Of a stretch of 64,000 nucleotides of DNA, positions 36,532 to 46,022 are shown in pieces. The stretch spans positions 1 through 64,000 of the forward strand of contig NZ_LYPB01000059.1 of assembly GCF_001653565.1 (NCBI RefSeq), read 5' to 3'. Numbering within the stretch: the first letter of the stretch is position 1; the number at the start of each line of letters is the position of its first letter. Source of the stretch: Paenibacillus oryzisoli (GTDB taxonomy: Bacteria; Bacillota; Bacilli; Paenibacillales; NBRC-103111). A program made the position numbers and the translations under genes. Below the pieces are notes generated by a model. The model was not told where the DNA came from, did no database searches, and was given only the letters and a program-made list of their open reading frames with translations.

Positions 36532-38025
36532 ATGCCTGCAACAATCGAGACCTACACGGTACCGTCCATTTACTCAGAATCAACGTATTACGCGGTAAAG
36601 GCTGATCAGAAGGATATACCGGTGATCGCCTTTCTGACGGATCGTGATTATGATTATGCTCATTTCTCTTTTACTGGTTCAACGAGCATAACGATCACGG
36701 CAAGAGAGCCGATTGATACCTATGCAATAAGTCCGTTAGCATTTGAGATTCCAGCGCAAATAGAGGGGAATAAGCTTACCTTTAACTTGAATGAGTCCCG
36801 TTATCTCATTATTAAAATCAACAAGTTGAAGGAACTTGTCCTCATCGCAGATCCACTTGAAGTGAGCGCTCCTTCTGCATCTGGCCACGGTATTTATCAT
36901 GTTGTTAATACGTATAGGGCTGATCCTACGGGCATAACAATGGCAACTTCAGGGATTCAAGAGGCAATTAATGACGCGAACGCAGCTGGCGGTGGGGTTG
37001 TTTATGTTCCCGAAGGTGTCTACCTGATCGGCAATCTAATACTGAAAAGTAACGTTACGCTATATCTGCAAGGTGGAGCCGTACTTCGGGCCACTAATCA
37101 TAAAGAGGATTACACGGTCGATTTTCATAAAGATAGTTTAGATCTGGACGGAACTTGGCTCATCCAAACAGCACCAAAATCAACCAACATTACTATCACA
37201 GGACGTGGGACGATTGATGGCAATGGCTCCTGGTTGAGAGCCAATCAAAGCTTTGTTAGCAATTTAATTGTACCTATACTAACTTCCAACTTCACGATTG
37301 ATGGCATTATTGGTCGAGATGCGGGATTATGGGCGCTCATACCCACACGTGCTAATCACGTGAGGATTACGAACTACAAGGGATTCCAATCATTGGTTGA
37401 TTATGAGGATGACGCGATAGATATCGTTGAGTCACAGAATGTGCTAGTTTCACATACAATTGCCATTTCGGAAGATGACCCGTTCTCCACCAAGACTTGG
37501 AATGAAGCAACTGATATCGCACGAAATTGGCCGGGCTCGCCGCAACTGCTTGCAGATGTGACTTTCGATGATGTGATTGCATGGACCTGCTGTGCGGCTT
37601 TTAAGGTAGGTATGGGGGTAGAGCAAACGCAGCGGAATGTTAGTTTTAAGAATAGTTACGTCTATCAAGCCAGCCGAGCTATCGCAATTCACCATCGTTT
37701 TGGGAAAGCCCCAGCGGAGGCAATTATCTTTGAGAACATTGATATTGAGCAAGTTATCCATGATAGAAATGGACCCTTTTGGCTGCATCTAGAAATCGAA
37801 GAGAGTGGAAGAGGGATTGGTCCTGTAAACGAAGTGCTCTTGAAAAATATTAACGTGCGTGATCAAGGCCGACTCCCCTCGATGCTGCGTGGAACTCATC
37901 CTTTCCTGATTGAAGGGGTTACCTTTGAACAGATTTATATGATGGGCAATACGAAGCCGGCAGCAACTTTGGAAGAGATGAATATAAGGAATACTGAACT
38001 ATATGTGTTGAATGAAATCAAGTAA
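36532..38025 (+). CDS. GH28-like right-handed beta-helix glycosidase
   Basis: 497 residues from the ATG at 36532, with AGGAGG seven bases upstream. Residues 1-115 are a small beta domain, then comes a pectinase-type beta-helix starting GIQEAINDANAAGGGVVYVPEGVYLIGNLILKSNV. The helix carries acidic pairs YEDDAID and SEDDPFS at the positions where GH28 enzymes hold catalytic aspartates. The His of IAIHHRFG could match the conserved family histidine. No signal peptide is seen, so it probably acts on imported oligosaccharides. The family call is moderate; GH49-like or another beta-helix hydrolase is possible. The GH78 gene follows after 21 bp. Confidence 0.75.
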   Translation: MPATIETYTVPSIYSESTYYAVKADQKDIPVIAFLTDRDYDYAHFSFTGSTSITITAREPIDTYAISPLAFEIPAQIEGNKLTFNLNESRYLIIKINKLKELVLIADPLEVSAPSASGHGIYHVVNTYRADPTGITMATSGIQEAINDANAAGGGVVYVPEGVYLIGNLILKSNVTLYLQGGAVLRATNHKEDYTVDFHKDSLDLDGTWLIQTAPKSTNITITGRGTIDGNGSWLRANQSFVSNLIVPILTSNFTIDGIIGRDAGLWALIPTRANHVRITNYKGFQSLVDYEDDAIDIVESQNVLVSHTIAISEDDPFSTKTWNEATDIARNWPGSPQLLADVTFDDVIAWTCCAAFKVGMGVEQTQRNVSFKNSYVYQASRAIAIHHRFGKAPAEAIIFENIDIEQVIHDRNGPFWLHLEIEESGRGIGPVNEVLLKNINVRDQGRLPSMLRGTHPFLIEGVTFEQIYMMGNTKPAATLEEMNIRNTELYVLNEIK

Positions 38026-38046
38026 GGAAATCGAGAGGTGATCTAA

Positions 38047-40494
38047 TTGCGTGTACTGTTAATTGACTTGCCCTATAACGGACAAATAGAGAGAAATCAA
38101 TTGCAAAAACCTTGGGAACAGACAACGGGGTGGCCGTGCAGTTGGGTGACCTTCAGTGAGGCTTTAAAACCACCCTTTGTTATCGTGTATCGATGCAAAT
38201 TCACACTAAATGAAGCACTTCGCCTCAAGGTGCACGTTTCTGGAGACGAAAGGTACGAGCTCTATCTAGACCATAGAAGGATTGGCCGAGGCAGCGAACG
38301 TGGAGATCGCAACAATTGGTTTTATGAGACGTACGAACTCGAGCTAGCTGCAGGAGAGCATCAATGGATTGCACGCTGTTGGGCGATCGGCGACCATAAG
38401 CCGTGGGCACAGATTAGCGTACAGCCAGGCTTTTTGCTAAGCCCGGATGACGAATCACTTGCACCGCTGATGGGAACGGGCGTTGCTCAGTGGGAAGCGA
38501 AACCGATGCTGGGTTATCGTTTTCTTCCACTGCCCCCTACCATCGGGACTGGTGCCAAGCTGGACATCGATGGCGCTTCCTTCGATTGGGATGCTTTGCT
38601 TGGGGGAGGTGACGGTTGGCTTGCGGTACAACCTCTGGCAAATGTTTACCATACCAGGGATAATTATCATTTCTCGTCCGTACAGCGACTTATGCGTCCG
38701 GCCACATTGCCAGCGATGCAAGAGGCTAGCATAACGACGATGGGGGTGCGTTTTGTTGAGCAAGCTGGCATCCAGGAATCAAACGGATATCCGATCGTCG
38801 CGAGTTTTGATTTAATAGAGGAGCACGAGCGTTGGAGTGCTTTGCTTACGGGGCAACCATGTCACATTCCAGCGAATACCAGAAGACGAGTCATTATCGA
38901 TCTAGGGGATTACTATTGTTTCTATCCGGAGCTCATCGTTTCGGGAGGAAAAGGTTCTATCATTCGGCTCCATTGGGAGGAGTCTTTCTATGATGAAGCG
39001 GATGGCGGACGTAAGACGAACCGTAACGAGATTGCAGGGAAATGGTTTAGGGGGTATGGCGATACATTTCGTCCGGATGGCGGGCAGGAGCGAAGTTTCG
39101 ATACGTTGTGGTGGCATGCGGGAAGATACGGAGAGTTAATTGTGGAAACAGGGAGTGAGGCGTTAGATTTATTGGCGCTTAAGCTGTTTGAGACGAGATA
39201 TCCCTTGGAAATGGAAGGTTCTATTCAGTGTAATGATGAACGTGTAAATCAAGTCGTTCAGGCATCATTCCGAACTTTACAAATGTGTGCACACGAGACC
39301 TACATGGATTGCCCTTACTGGGAGCAGCTCATGTATGTGGGGGACACGCGCATTCAGTCTCTTGTTACATATGTGAGCACACTCGATGCTCGTTTACCAC
39401 GAAAAGCGCTGGACATGTTCCGGGTTTCCCGCAACAACCATTTGGGACTTGTAAACTGCGCTTACCCGGACCAAAGCGGTAAACATATTGCTTCTTTCTC
39501 CTTGTGGTGGGTAGCGATGGTCTATGATTATGCCTTGTGGAGAGGGGACCGGGAATGGATTCGTTTCATGATGAGCGGCGTGCGGGATGAGTTGGATCGG
39601 CTATTGTACAATCGTTCACCGCAGGAGGCAGTTAAGCTGCCTGTATCTTGGAACTTCATGGATTGGCAGACTGCACCTTCGGATGCGTGGAGCTCAGGTA
39701 CTCCGCCGCATGGAGCAGATCGGTTGAATGCAGCCTACAACATACTGATCATTCATACATTAGAGATTGTCGCCAAGCTGGAAGCTTATTTAGGTGAGAC
39801 AGAATTGGAATCACGCGCAAGACGGTTGGCCAGCGAACTGAGCCAAGTAACCCAGAAGCTGTTCTGGAATGAGGAGAGAGGGCTGTTTGCAGATGATACA
39901 GACCATCGGTATTATTCAGAGCATGCACAGGTGCTTTCCTTATTATGCGAGTCGATTTCACCGGAACGAAACCGTCGCCTCCTATCAGAAATACGGAAGA
40001 CGGCAACGGACTTGATGCGAACGAGCGTGTATTTCGATCATTACACGTTCGATGTTTTTGCATCTGGCGGTCGGATTGAAGAGATAGTAGACAGACTCCA
40101 ACCTTGGTTTGGCATGGAAGAGACGGGTCTAAAGACAACGCCAGAAATTTTCTTGGATTCGACGCGTTCGGACTGCCATGCATGGGGGGCCCATCCAGTC
40201 TACCATCTCTATACCAGCTTGCTTGGCATTCGACCGGCATCGATGGGATTTACTTCGGTCACGATTCGTCCGCAGCTTGGACCTCTAACGAGTCTGCATG
40301 GAAAGCTTCCGCATCCCAATGGCTTCATTGAAGTGAACGTCGAGTCTCGGGGGAGCCAGTGGCATGTCGAAGTTGCATTACCGGTTGGTTTGCCAGGTAC
40401 TTTGGTTTGGGGGAATATAAGCTACCCTTTAAATGAGGGGCATAATGAATATAAACTCCCTATGCTTACGCGGGAGCTCCCTAAGTCGCAATAA
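38047..40494 (+). CDS. GH78-type alpha-L-rhamnosidase-like protein
   Basis: An 815-residue cytosolic protein starting at TTG behind GAGAGGTG. N-terminal beta-sandwich domains (YELYLDHRRIGRGSERGD; VDLG-like IIDLGDYYCFYPELIVSGG) precede an alpha/alpha-barrel. In the barrel, YMDCPYWEQLMYVGDTRIQ aligns with the GH78 motif carrying the catalytic Asp/Glu set. The C-terminus (LGIRPASMGFTSVTIRPQLGPL, LPHPNGFIEVNV) is the usual beta domain. GH78 enzymes remove terminal alpha-L-rhamnose. The family fits well; the specificity is unproven because the motif differs from DCPQRDER-type enzymes. Cotranscribed with the GH28-like gene. Confidence 0.85.
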   Translation: MRVLLIDLPYNGQIERNQLQKPWEQTTGWPCSWVTFSEALKPPFVIVYRCKFTLNEALRLKVHVSGDERYELYLDHRRIGRGSERGDRNNWFYETYELELAAGEHQWIARCWAIGDHKPWAQISVQPGFLLSPDDESLAPLMGTGVAQWEAKPMLGYRFLPLPPTIGTGAKLDIDGASFDWDALLGGGDGWLAVQPLANVYHTRDNYHFSSVQRLMRPATLPAMQEASITTMGVRFVEQAGIQESNGYPIVASFDLIEEHERWSALLTGQPCHIPANTRRRVIIDLGDYYCFYPELIVSGGKGSIIRLHWEESFYDEADGGRKTNRNEIAGKWFRGYGDTFRPDGGQERSFDTLWWHAGRYGELIVETGSEALDLLALKLFETRYPLEMEGSIQCNDERVNQVVQASFRTLQMCAHETYMDCPYWEQLMYVGDTRIQSLVTYVSTLDARLPRKALDMFRVSRNNHLGLVNCAYPDQSGKHIASFSLWWVAMVYDYALWRGDREWIRFMMSGVRDELDRLLYNRSPQEAVKLPVSWNFMDWQTAPSDAWSSGTPPHGADRLNAAYNILIIHTLEIVAKLEAYLGETELESRARRLASELSQVTQKLFWNEERGLFADDTDHRYYSEHAQVLSLLCESISPERNRRLLSEIRKTATDLMRTSVYFDHYTFDVFASGGRIEEIVDRLQPWFGMEETGLKTTPEIFLDSTRSDCHAWGAHPVYHLYTSLLGIRPASMGFTSVTIRPQLGPLTSLHGKLPHPNGFIEVNVESRGSQWHVEVALPVGLPGTLVWGNISYPLNEGHNEYKLPMLTRELPKSQ

Positions 40495-40522
40495 TCCCCT
40501 TAAAAGGATGCTTATCAGCCTA

Positions 40523-40551
40523 ATGTTAACTCCACGAAAGGTTGTATATTG
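40523..40551 (+). promoter_or_regulatory. Conserved 29-bp upstream element, copy D (AraC regulator)
   Basis: ATGTTAAC, 12 bp with CGAAA, TGTATATTG. It lies 67 bp before the TTG of the membrane-bound AraC regulator. This would fit autoregulation if the regulator binds the element. Confidence 0.7.
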
Positions 40552-40618
40552 CTCCTTCTTCGCATCGCGGATAGAATGGTAACATAGATACCCTTTATGT
40601 TGAAGGAGAGAGCCCACC

Positions 40619-42832
40619 TTGAGAAGAAATTGGTTCCGTCGCTTGCTACTTTCCTATGTACCCGTACTAATTCTTATTGTTTGTTTATTCGTATTTATCG
40701 GGGTCGTTCAGCTCAATGATTTGTCCCGCAAGGAAGCATTGAAATCGAGCGGCGTATACGTGCAAAATATACAGAATAGTATCGACATGTCATTAAACTC
40801 CATTGAATTGATGATGTTGGAAACGATAACGCGCAACACGAACATGACGACTTTCGCTGGAATGCAAAGCGATACGAACTTTTTCATCGAGCTATCCCGT
40901 TTGCTCCAGAGCCTAACATCGACCAATCCATGGATTGATTCTGTCTATTTGTACAGGGCAGGGGATGCAACGGTTATTAGTGATAAAACAAAGCTGAATG
41001 CCGACCAATTTGGAGATAAGCCGTTCATTGAAAGTCATATAAATAATCCAGAACTGGATAACTGGAGTCTGCCTCGTCCCTATCGAATGCTTAAGGATGG
41101 GAATGTAGAAGGAACGGTCATTTCCCTGTCCAGAAGTATTCCCCTGCAAAGTAAAGGGATCGCTATCATGGTTGTTAATGTGAAAATTAATTCGATCCAA
41201 GAGTTTCTAAGTAAGTATGGTATATCGGAAGTGAATCAAATTGCGCTTAGAGATAGTCAGGGGCAATTGATTTTTGAGCAAAAAGGCAAGAATCCAAAGG
41301 TTGATGATATTACGATCATATCCAACTATACAGGCTGGACGTATTCGAGTTCGCTTAAGAAGGAAGAGCTAGGTAATATTTTTAACTATATGAAGAGTGG
41401 TTGGTTTATTGTTGGATTCTTAGGACTGTTGCTAGCGATAGGCTGGATTGTCTATATTACCCGTAAGAACTACAAACCTATCGAAACGATTATGTCACGC
41501 ATTGAGAAATATAATCAGGTTCACAGAGAGCATCCGATTCAAGGCCCGACCGTCGATGAGCTTAGTTATATTGACTACACATTAAGCAGTATTATTGAGG
41601 TCAGTCAGGAGTATCAGAATCAGAGTCTCGTTAATCAGAAGTATCGACGAATCCAGTTATTCCAAGAAATTATTGACGGGAGCCGCCAGTTAGTTCAGGA
41701 GGATTGGCATAACGAGATGTTGGATCTTGGCATGAAGCAATTAGGAAGTGCTGCCGTCAGCATTGTCGAGATTGACAAATATACCGAGTTCATTAGTGGG
41801 CATTCCCGTGAGGATCAGGGACTTTTTAAATATATTTTGAAAAAAGTAGTGGAAGAATCGGCAGAAGCCAGCGGTCTGCGCATTTGGCAGGAATGGGTCA
41901 CGAATCATCGCTTGTGCATTATTTTCCTTGAGGAGCAGCAAGAGATGCCACTGGAGAAGATGATGTTGACGCTGACAGAGCAAGTCCGTCAATGGATGCA
42001 GAACAATTTGAAACTGACCGTGACATTCGGTCTGGGCTGTACGGTACACGAAGTTCAAGCGATACACCGCTCCTATGAGTCTGCGGCAAGAGCACTGGAC
42101 TATAAGTCAGCGCTTGGCAGCAATCGGGTGATTGGTCATTGGGAAATCGAACTATTGTCTCACGATGATCTATACGTTTACCTGCAGTATGTAAGGACGA
42201 TTGCTCAAGCATTCCGTGTTGGTAATGATGGATGGCAGGAGCAGTTGAAGCTGTTATTCGAGGGTTTACGCCGTCTATTGCTGCCGAAAGAGGAGATTAG
42301 CGGCATTCTCAGCTATATGAATTATTATTTCTATCGGGAAATGATGGAGCTGCCTCCCGAATATCAAGAACTGTGGAATCGGGAATTTCGTACACCATGG
42401 GATGAGAATATGGAGACCCTTGAGACGCTGGATGAGCTTGAAACCTTTTATTTGAAAACCATTTCGTCGTGTGCACAGCAAATGGAAGAAATACGTGTCA
42501 GTAAGGGCAATCACGGTGTGGTACAAAAGGTAAAAGAGTATATAGAAGCCAATTTCAGTGATCCGGATTTATCTCTATCGAGCCTGAGCGAACAATTCAA
42601 TATGAATTCGTCCAGTTTAAGTACGATTTTTAAAGAGGATTTTGGAGAGAAGTTCGTCGTCTATCTGTGCCAAATTCGGATGGAGCATGCCAAGGAATTA
42701 CTGAGAACCACGCCGCTGCCGATACAAGAAATTTCGGAACGAGTAGGGTATTTGCATCAGATGTCTTTCATCCGTGCTTTCAAGAAAATGATTGGCACAA
42801 CGCCAGGGGATTATCGGAAGGTTCACCAATAG
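40619..42832 (+). CDS. Membrane-anchored AraC-family sensor-regulator
   Basis: A 737-residue one-component regulator starting at TTG with GAAGGAGAG upstream. A transmembrane segment at ~9-31, an extracellular Cache-like sensor to ~255 and a second span (SGWFIVGFLGLLLAIGWIVYI) are followed by a ~330-residue cytoplasmic linker and a C-terminal AraC helix-turn-helix pair (NMNSSSLSTIFKEDFGEKF; VGYLHQMSFIRAFKKMIGTTPGDYR). Such proteins sense glycans outside and activate utilisation genes directly. It sits inside the lyase locus and carries the shared 29-bp element in its own upstream region, so it is the best candidate controller of that element. Confidence 0.9.
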   Translation: MRRNWFRRLLLSYVPVLILIVCLFVFIGVVQLNDLSRKEALKSSGVYVQNIQNSIDMSLNSIELMMLETITRNTNMTTFAGMQSDTNFFIELSRLLQSLTSTNPWIDSVYLYRAGDATVISDKTKLNADQFGDKPFIESHINNPELDNWSLPRPYRMLKDGNVEGTVISLSRSIPLQSKGIAIMVVNVKINSIQEFLSKYGISEVNQIALRDSQGQLIFEQKGKNPKVDDITIISNYTGWTYSSSLKKEELGNIFNYMKSGWFIVGFLGLLLAIGWIVYITRKNYKPIETIMSRIEKYNQVHREHPIQGPTVDELSYIDYTLSSIIEVSQEYQNQSLVNQKYRRIQLFQEIIDGSRQLVQEDWHNEMLDLGMKQLGSAAVSIVEIDKYTEFISGHSREDQGLFKYILKKVVEESAEASGLRIWQEWVTNHRLCIIFLEEQQEMPLEKMMLTLTEQVRQWMQNNLKLTVTFGLGCTVHEVQAIHRSYESAARALDYKSALGSNRVIGHWEIELLSHDDLYVYLQYVRTIAQAFRVGNDGWQEQLKLLFEGLRRLLLPKEEISGILSYMNYYFYREMMELPPEYQELWNREFRTPWDENMETLETLDELETFYLKTISSCAQQMEEIRVSKGNHGVVQKVKEYIEANFSDPDLSLSSLSEQFNMNSSSLSTIFKEDFGEKFVVYLCQIRMEHAKELLRTTPLPIQEISERVGYLHQMSFIRAFKKMIGTTPGDYRKVHQ

Positions 42833-42843
42833 AACCGGCTTGC

Positions 42844-42872
42844 ATGTTAATTGGGCAAAGAATTGTAGATTG
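42844..42872 (+). promoter_or_regulatory. Conserved 29-bp upstream element, copy E (GH106-like)
   Basis: ATGTTAAT, 12 bp with CAAAG, TGTAGATTG. It starts 12 bp after the AraC regulator stop and lies 64 bp before the GH106-like start. Confidence 0.7.
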
Positions 42873-42936
42873 CTGAGAACCTCCAAAGTAGGTAAAGTGA
42901 GTGCAAATTCACCTACAACTACTTTCGGAGGTTTTT

Positions 42937-45900
42937 ATGTCAAATATATGGCAACAATTACTTCATCCGCCAAATGAGTACCGGACGATTCCCTTTTGGT
43001 CATGGAACGATACATTAGAGATTGCTGAGTTAGAACGGCAAATTGAAGAGATGCATAGAGCGGGAATTGGCGGTTTTTTCATGCACGCAAGAGGTGGGCT
43101 TCAAACCCCTTACATGGGTGAAGAGTGGATGGATGCAATTCGTGCCTGTCTTGTAAAAGGCAAAGAATTAGGCATGTCGCCATGGCTTTACGATGAAAAT
43201 GGATGGCCGAGCGGCTTCGCAGATGGCCAAGTGCCTGCCAAAGGTGTGGCATTTCAGCAAAAGAAGCTGGTGTATGAGCAGGCACCTTTTCAGAGTCCAG
43301 CCGAGCATACCATTGCGTACTACGAGCAGACGGAGAATGGGTATAAGCTGCTAGGACAGGCTGATCAAGCTCAAGCCCAGCTCCGAATCTACTATGAGGT
43401 CAATCCCTTCTATATAGATGCGCTAAGCATGAAGGCGGTTCAGGCGTTTATTGAGTCTACCTATGAAGTCTATTGGGAACATTTTGGAGAAGAGTTCGGT
43501 GATGTAATCAAGGGATTTTTTACCGATGAGCCACAATTTGCTCGTGGTCAATTACCGTGGTCCTTTGATTTAGAAGCAGCCTTTCAATCTGCGAACGGGT
43601 ATGAGCTGAAGGAAGTATTACCTGCCTTATTCCTGCAAGTAGATGGCTCTGCGAAAGCTAGATACGATTACTGGGCATGTGTAACGTCAATGTTCACGAA
43701 GGCGTATGCGAAGCAAATCGGAGACTGGTGCCATAATAAAGGATGGTCCTTTACGGGACATGTGGTTGATGAACAAGCGCTGATGATTCAGGTAACCTCC
43801 ACGGGGGATCCCATGGCGTTCTATGAACATTTGCATATGCCAGGGTGTGACTGGCTCGGTCGTTTCATTGGAGATGAGCCGATTGTCCCGAAGCAGGTCG
43901 GATCTGTTGCACATCAACTTGGGAAAAAGCAAACGATTACCGAAAGCTTTGGCTGTTCCGGTTGGGATATTAGTTTCGCGGATCTAAAGCGAATCGGTGA
44001 ATGGCAGTTCGTCCATGGCATCACGATGATAAGCCAGCATTTGCAAAGCTATAGTCTGAAGGGGCTGCGTAAGCGGGATTATCCGCCATCCCTGTTCGTG
44101 CAACAGCCATGGTGGGAGCACTATAAGGACTTCAATGATTATTTCGCCAGATTGTCGATGCTGCTGTCAGAGGGGACAAGACAAGTTCAAGTGCTGCTCC
44201 TTCATCCGATTCGCAGTGCGTGGACCTTGCAGCGTGGGGAGGACCGCTCTGACATTCAGCAGTTTCACGCGGCGTTCGCTCAACTGTCCAGATGGATGTG
44301 CCAAGCCTTTATTGAGCATGATTATGGCAGTGAAAGCATCATGGCGGGGCATGGCGATGTGAAAGATGGCCAGTTCATCATCGGAGAGGCAGCCTATCGC
44401 GTGGTGGTTCTGCCACCAAGTGTGGCGATTAGTCGGACAACCCTCGCGTTGTTGAAACAATTCGTTGAGCAAGGTGGCGAGTTAATTGCCTGCGCACCTT
44501 ACCCACAGTTAGTTGATGGCGTGCCTGACAGTGAACTTGGGGAGTTGCTCCTGCAAGCCAACAAACCGGAGTGGTCATCCGCTGCCATTGTGCAGGCTAT
44601 TTCGAAGATCAGTGCACCTTCAATTCGGATGACCGACGAGCGCGGAGCCAGCATAGCTGCTGACACCGTCAATGTGCAAACCTTGGAGCTTGAAGGAGCT
44701 AGGTTGTATTATATCGTCAATTCTGGCGAGGAACACTATGCTCAGGTAGAGATCGAGTTGCTTCATAAAGGAAATGTGTGCGTAATTGATCTTACAAGCA
44801 GTGAAGCGTGTGCAGTATTGGAGCAAAAGGAAACAGTTCAGGGCGTTCGCGCGCAGCTGCCGCTGCATCCTGGTCAATCCTATATGCTGCGGCTGGCACC
44901 GCACATCGGACAGCAGGGAAGCGAAATTAGGCAGGTACTACATAAGAGTGAGCATCCATCCACAGAAACAATCATATTGAGTTCCCAATGGGATGTCGTC
45001 TCCCTCGCGCCGAACAGCCTCACCTTGGATACGTGTCGATTACGTGTGGAGGAAGGGGTGTGGTCTGAACTACAGCCTGTGATTCTTATCCAAGAACAAT
45101 TACTGGCACTGGGTCGATCTGTTGAAATTGAGTTGGACTTTCCTTTCTATATTGGATGGGAAACAGGTTATAACAGAGATCTGTTTGTTGTTATGGAAAG
45201 TCCTGAGCTATTTGCCATAGAAGTCAATGGGAGAAAGGTCGCTTCCGAGAGCTGCGGAACTTGGCGAGATGGTTCGTTCCACAAAGTCGATATCAGCGTC
45301 AACGTGCATCGCGGCGAAAATCATATTCGGTTGAAAAGGCATTTCTATAATTCGCCTGACACCTATCAAGCGATTGAGAATGCGAAGAAATTCGAATCAG
45401 AGGGTAATAAGTTAACCTTTGATACCGAAATTGAAAGCATCTATCTGTTGGGTGAATTTGGTGTTAGTTCCAAGTCGGGGTATGAATATGGTGAACGAAA
45501 TGCTGTTCATACAGAAGGACCTCTTGTTCTTACTGAGATGCCTCAAGTTGTGCAAGCGAGTGAACTCGTTCAGCAAGGACTACCTTTCTTTGCGGGTACG
45601 ATTCGATTACGGCAGCACATTGTTGTCAATGGAAACGTTGGCACGGGTGCGAAGTGGTACTTTCCAGCACCCCCTCAAGCAACTATATGCAAACTGTGGG
45701 TGAATGGACAGGGTATTCGTACATTTGTATGGGAACCGTATGAGGCTGATATTAGTAGAGAACTAATAGCTGGAGAAAATGTCATCGAGTTGGAGCTAAC
45801 GAACAGTTGCCGGAACTTACTTGGTCCTCATCATCATATTCATGGTGAAATTTATAAAGTTGGCCCGTCTAGTTTCACGAATACGCCAGGTTGGACGGAT

Positions 45901-45999
45901 AAAGGTATACCTCAAGGGGTATCGATGTATGTAGACCGATATACGTTTGTCAGGTTCGGCATTCCAGTGCCGCCGCGTATTGAAGTCTCTATGATATAA
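42937..45999 (+). CDS. GH106-like (alpha-L-rhamnosidase-type) glycosyl hydrolase
   Basis: About 1020 residues from the ATG at 42937, preceded by GGAGG. The N-terminal TIM-barrel begins IPFWSWNDTL and continues GIGGFFMHARGGLQTPYMGEEWM and WLYDENGWPSGFADGQV, a signature of the GH106-like group. GFFTDEPQF and ITESFGCSGWDISF supply candidate acidic residues. The C-terminal half has two galactose-binding/GH2-like beta-sandwich domains (FAIEVNGRKVASESCG; LWVNGQGIRTFVWEPYEADIS). There is no signal peptide. Assignment to rhamnose cleavage is from family resemblance only. It lies tail to tail with the AraC gene at 46023, 23 bp apart. Confidence 0.8.
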   Translation: MSNIWQQLLHPPNEYRTIPFWSWNDTLEIAELERQIEEMHRAGIGGFFMHARGGLQTPYMGEEWMDAIRACLVKGKELGMSPWLYDENGWPSGFADGQVPAKGVAFQQKKLVYEQAPFQSPAEHTIAYYEQTENGYKLLGQADQAQAQLRIYYEVNPFYIDALSMKAVQAFIESTYEVYWEHFGEEFGDVIKGFFTDEPQFARGQLPWSFDLEAAFQSANGYELKEVLPALFLQVDGSAKARYDYWACVTSMFTKAYAKQIGDWCHNKGWSFTGHVVDEQALMIQVTSTGDPMAFYEHLHMPGCDWLGRFIGDEPIVPKQVGSVAHQLGKKQTITESFGCSGWDISFADLKRIGEWQFVHGITMISQHLQSYSLKGLRKRDYPPSLFVQQPWWEHYKDFNDYFARLSMLLSEGTRQVQVLLLHPIRSAWTLQRGEDRSDIQQFHAAFAQLSRWMCQAFIEHDYGSESIMAGHGDVKDGQFIIGEAAYRVVVLPPSVAISRTTLALLKQFVEQGGELIACAPYPQLVDGVPDSELGELLLQANKPEWSSAAIVQAISKISAPSIRMTDERGASIAADTVNVQTLELEGARLYYIVNSGEEHYAQVEIELLHKGNVCVIDLTSSEACAVLEQKETVQGVRAQLPLHPGQSYMLRLAPHIGQQGSEIRQVLHKSEHPSTETIILSSQWDVVSLAPNSLTLDTCRLRVEEGVWSELQPVILIQEQLLALGRSVEIELDFPFYIGWETGYNRDLFVVMESPELFAIEVNGRKVASESCGTWRDGSFHKVDISVNVHRGENHIRLKRHFYNSPDTYQAIENAKKFESEGNKLTFDTEIESIYLLGEFGVSSKSGYEYGERNAVHTEGPLVLTEMPQVVQASELVQQGLPFFAGTIRLRQHIVVNGNVGTGAKWYFPAPPQATICKLWVNGQGIRTFVWEPYEADISRELIAGENVIELELTNSCRNLLGPHHHIHGEIYKVGPSSFTNTPGWTDKGIPQGVSMYVDRYTFVRFGIPVPPRIEVSMI

Positions 46000-46022
46000 A
46001 GTCTGTCAGAAGCGCTGCTTCC

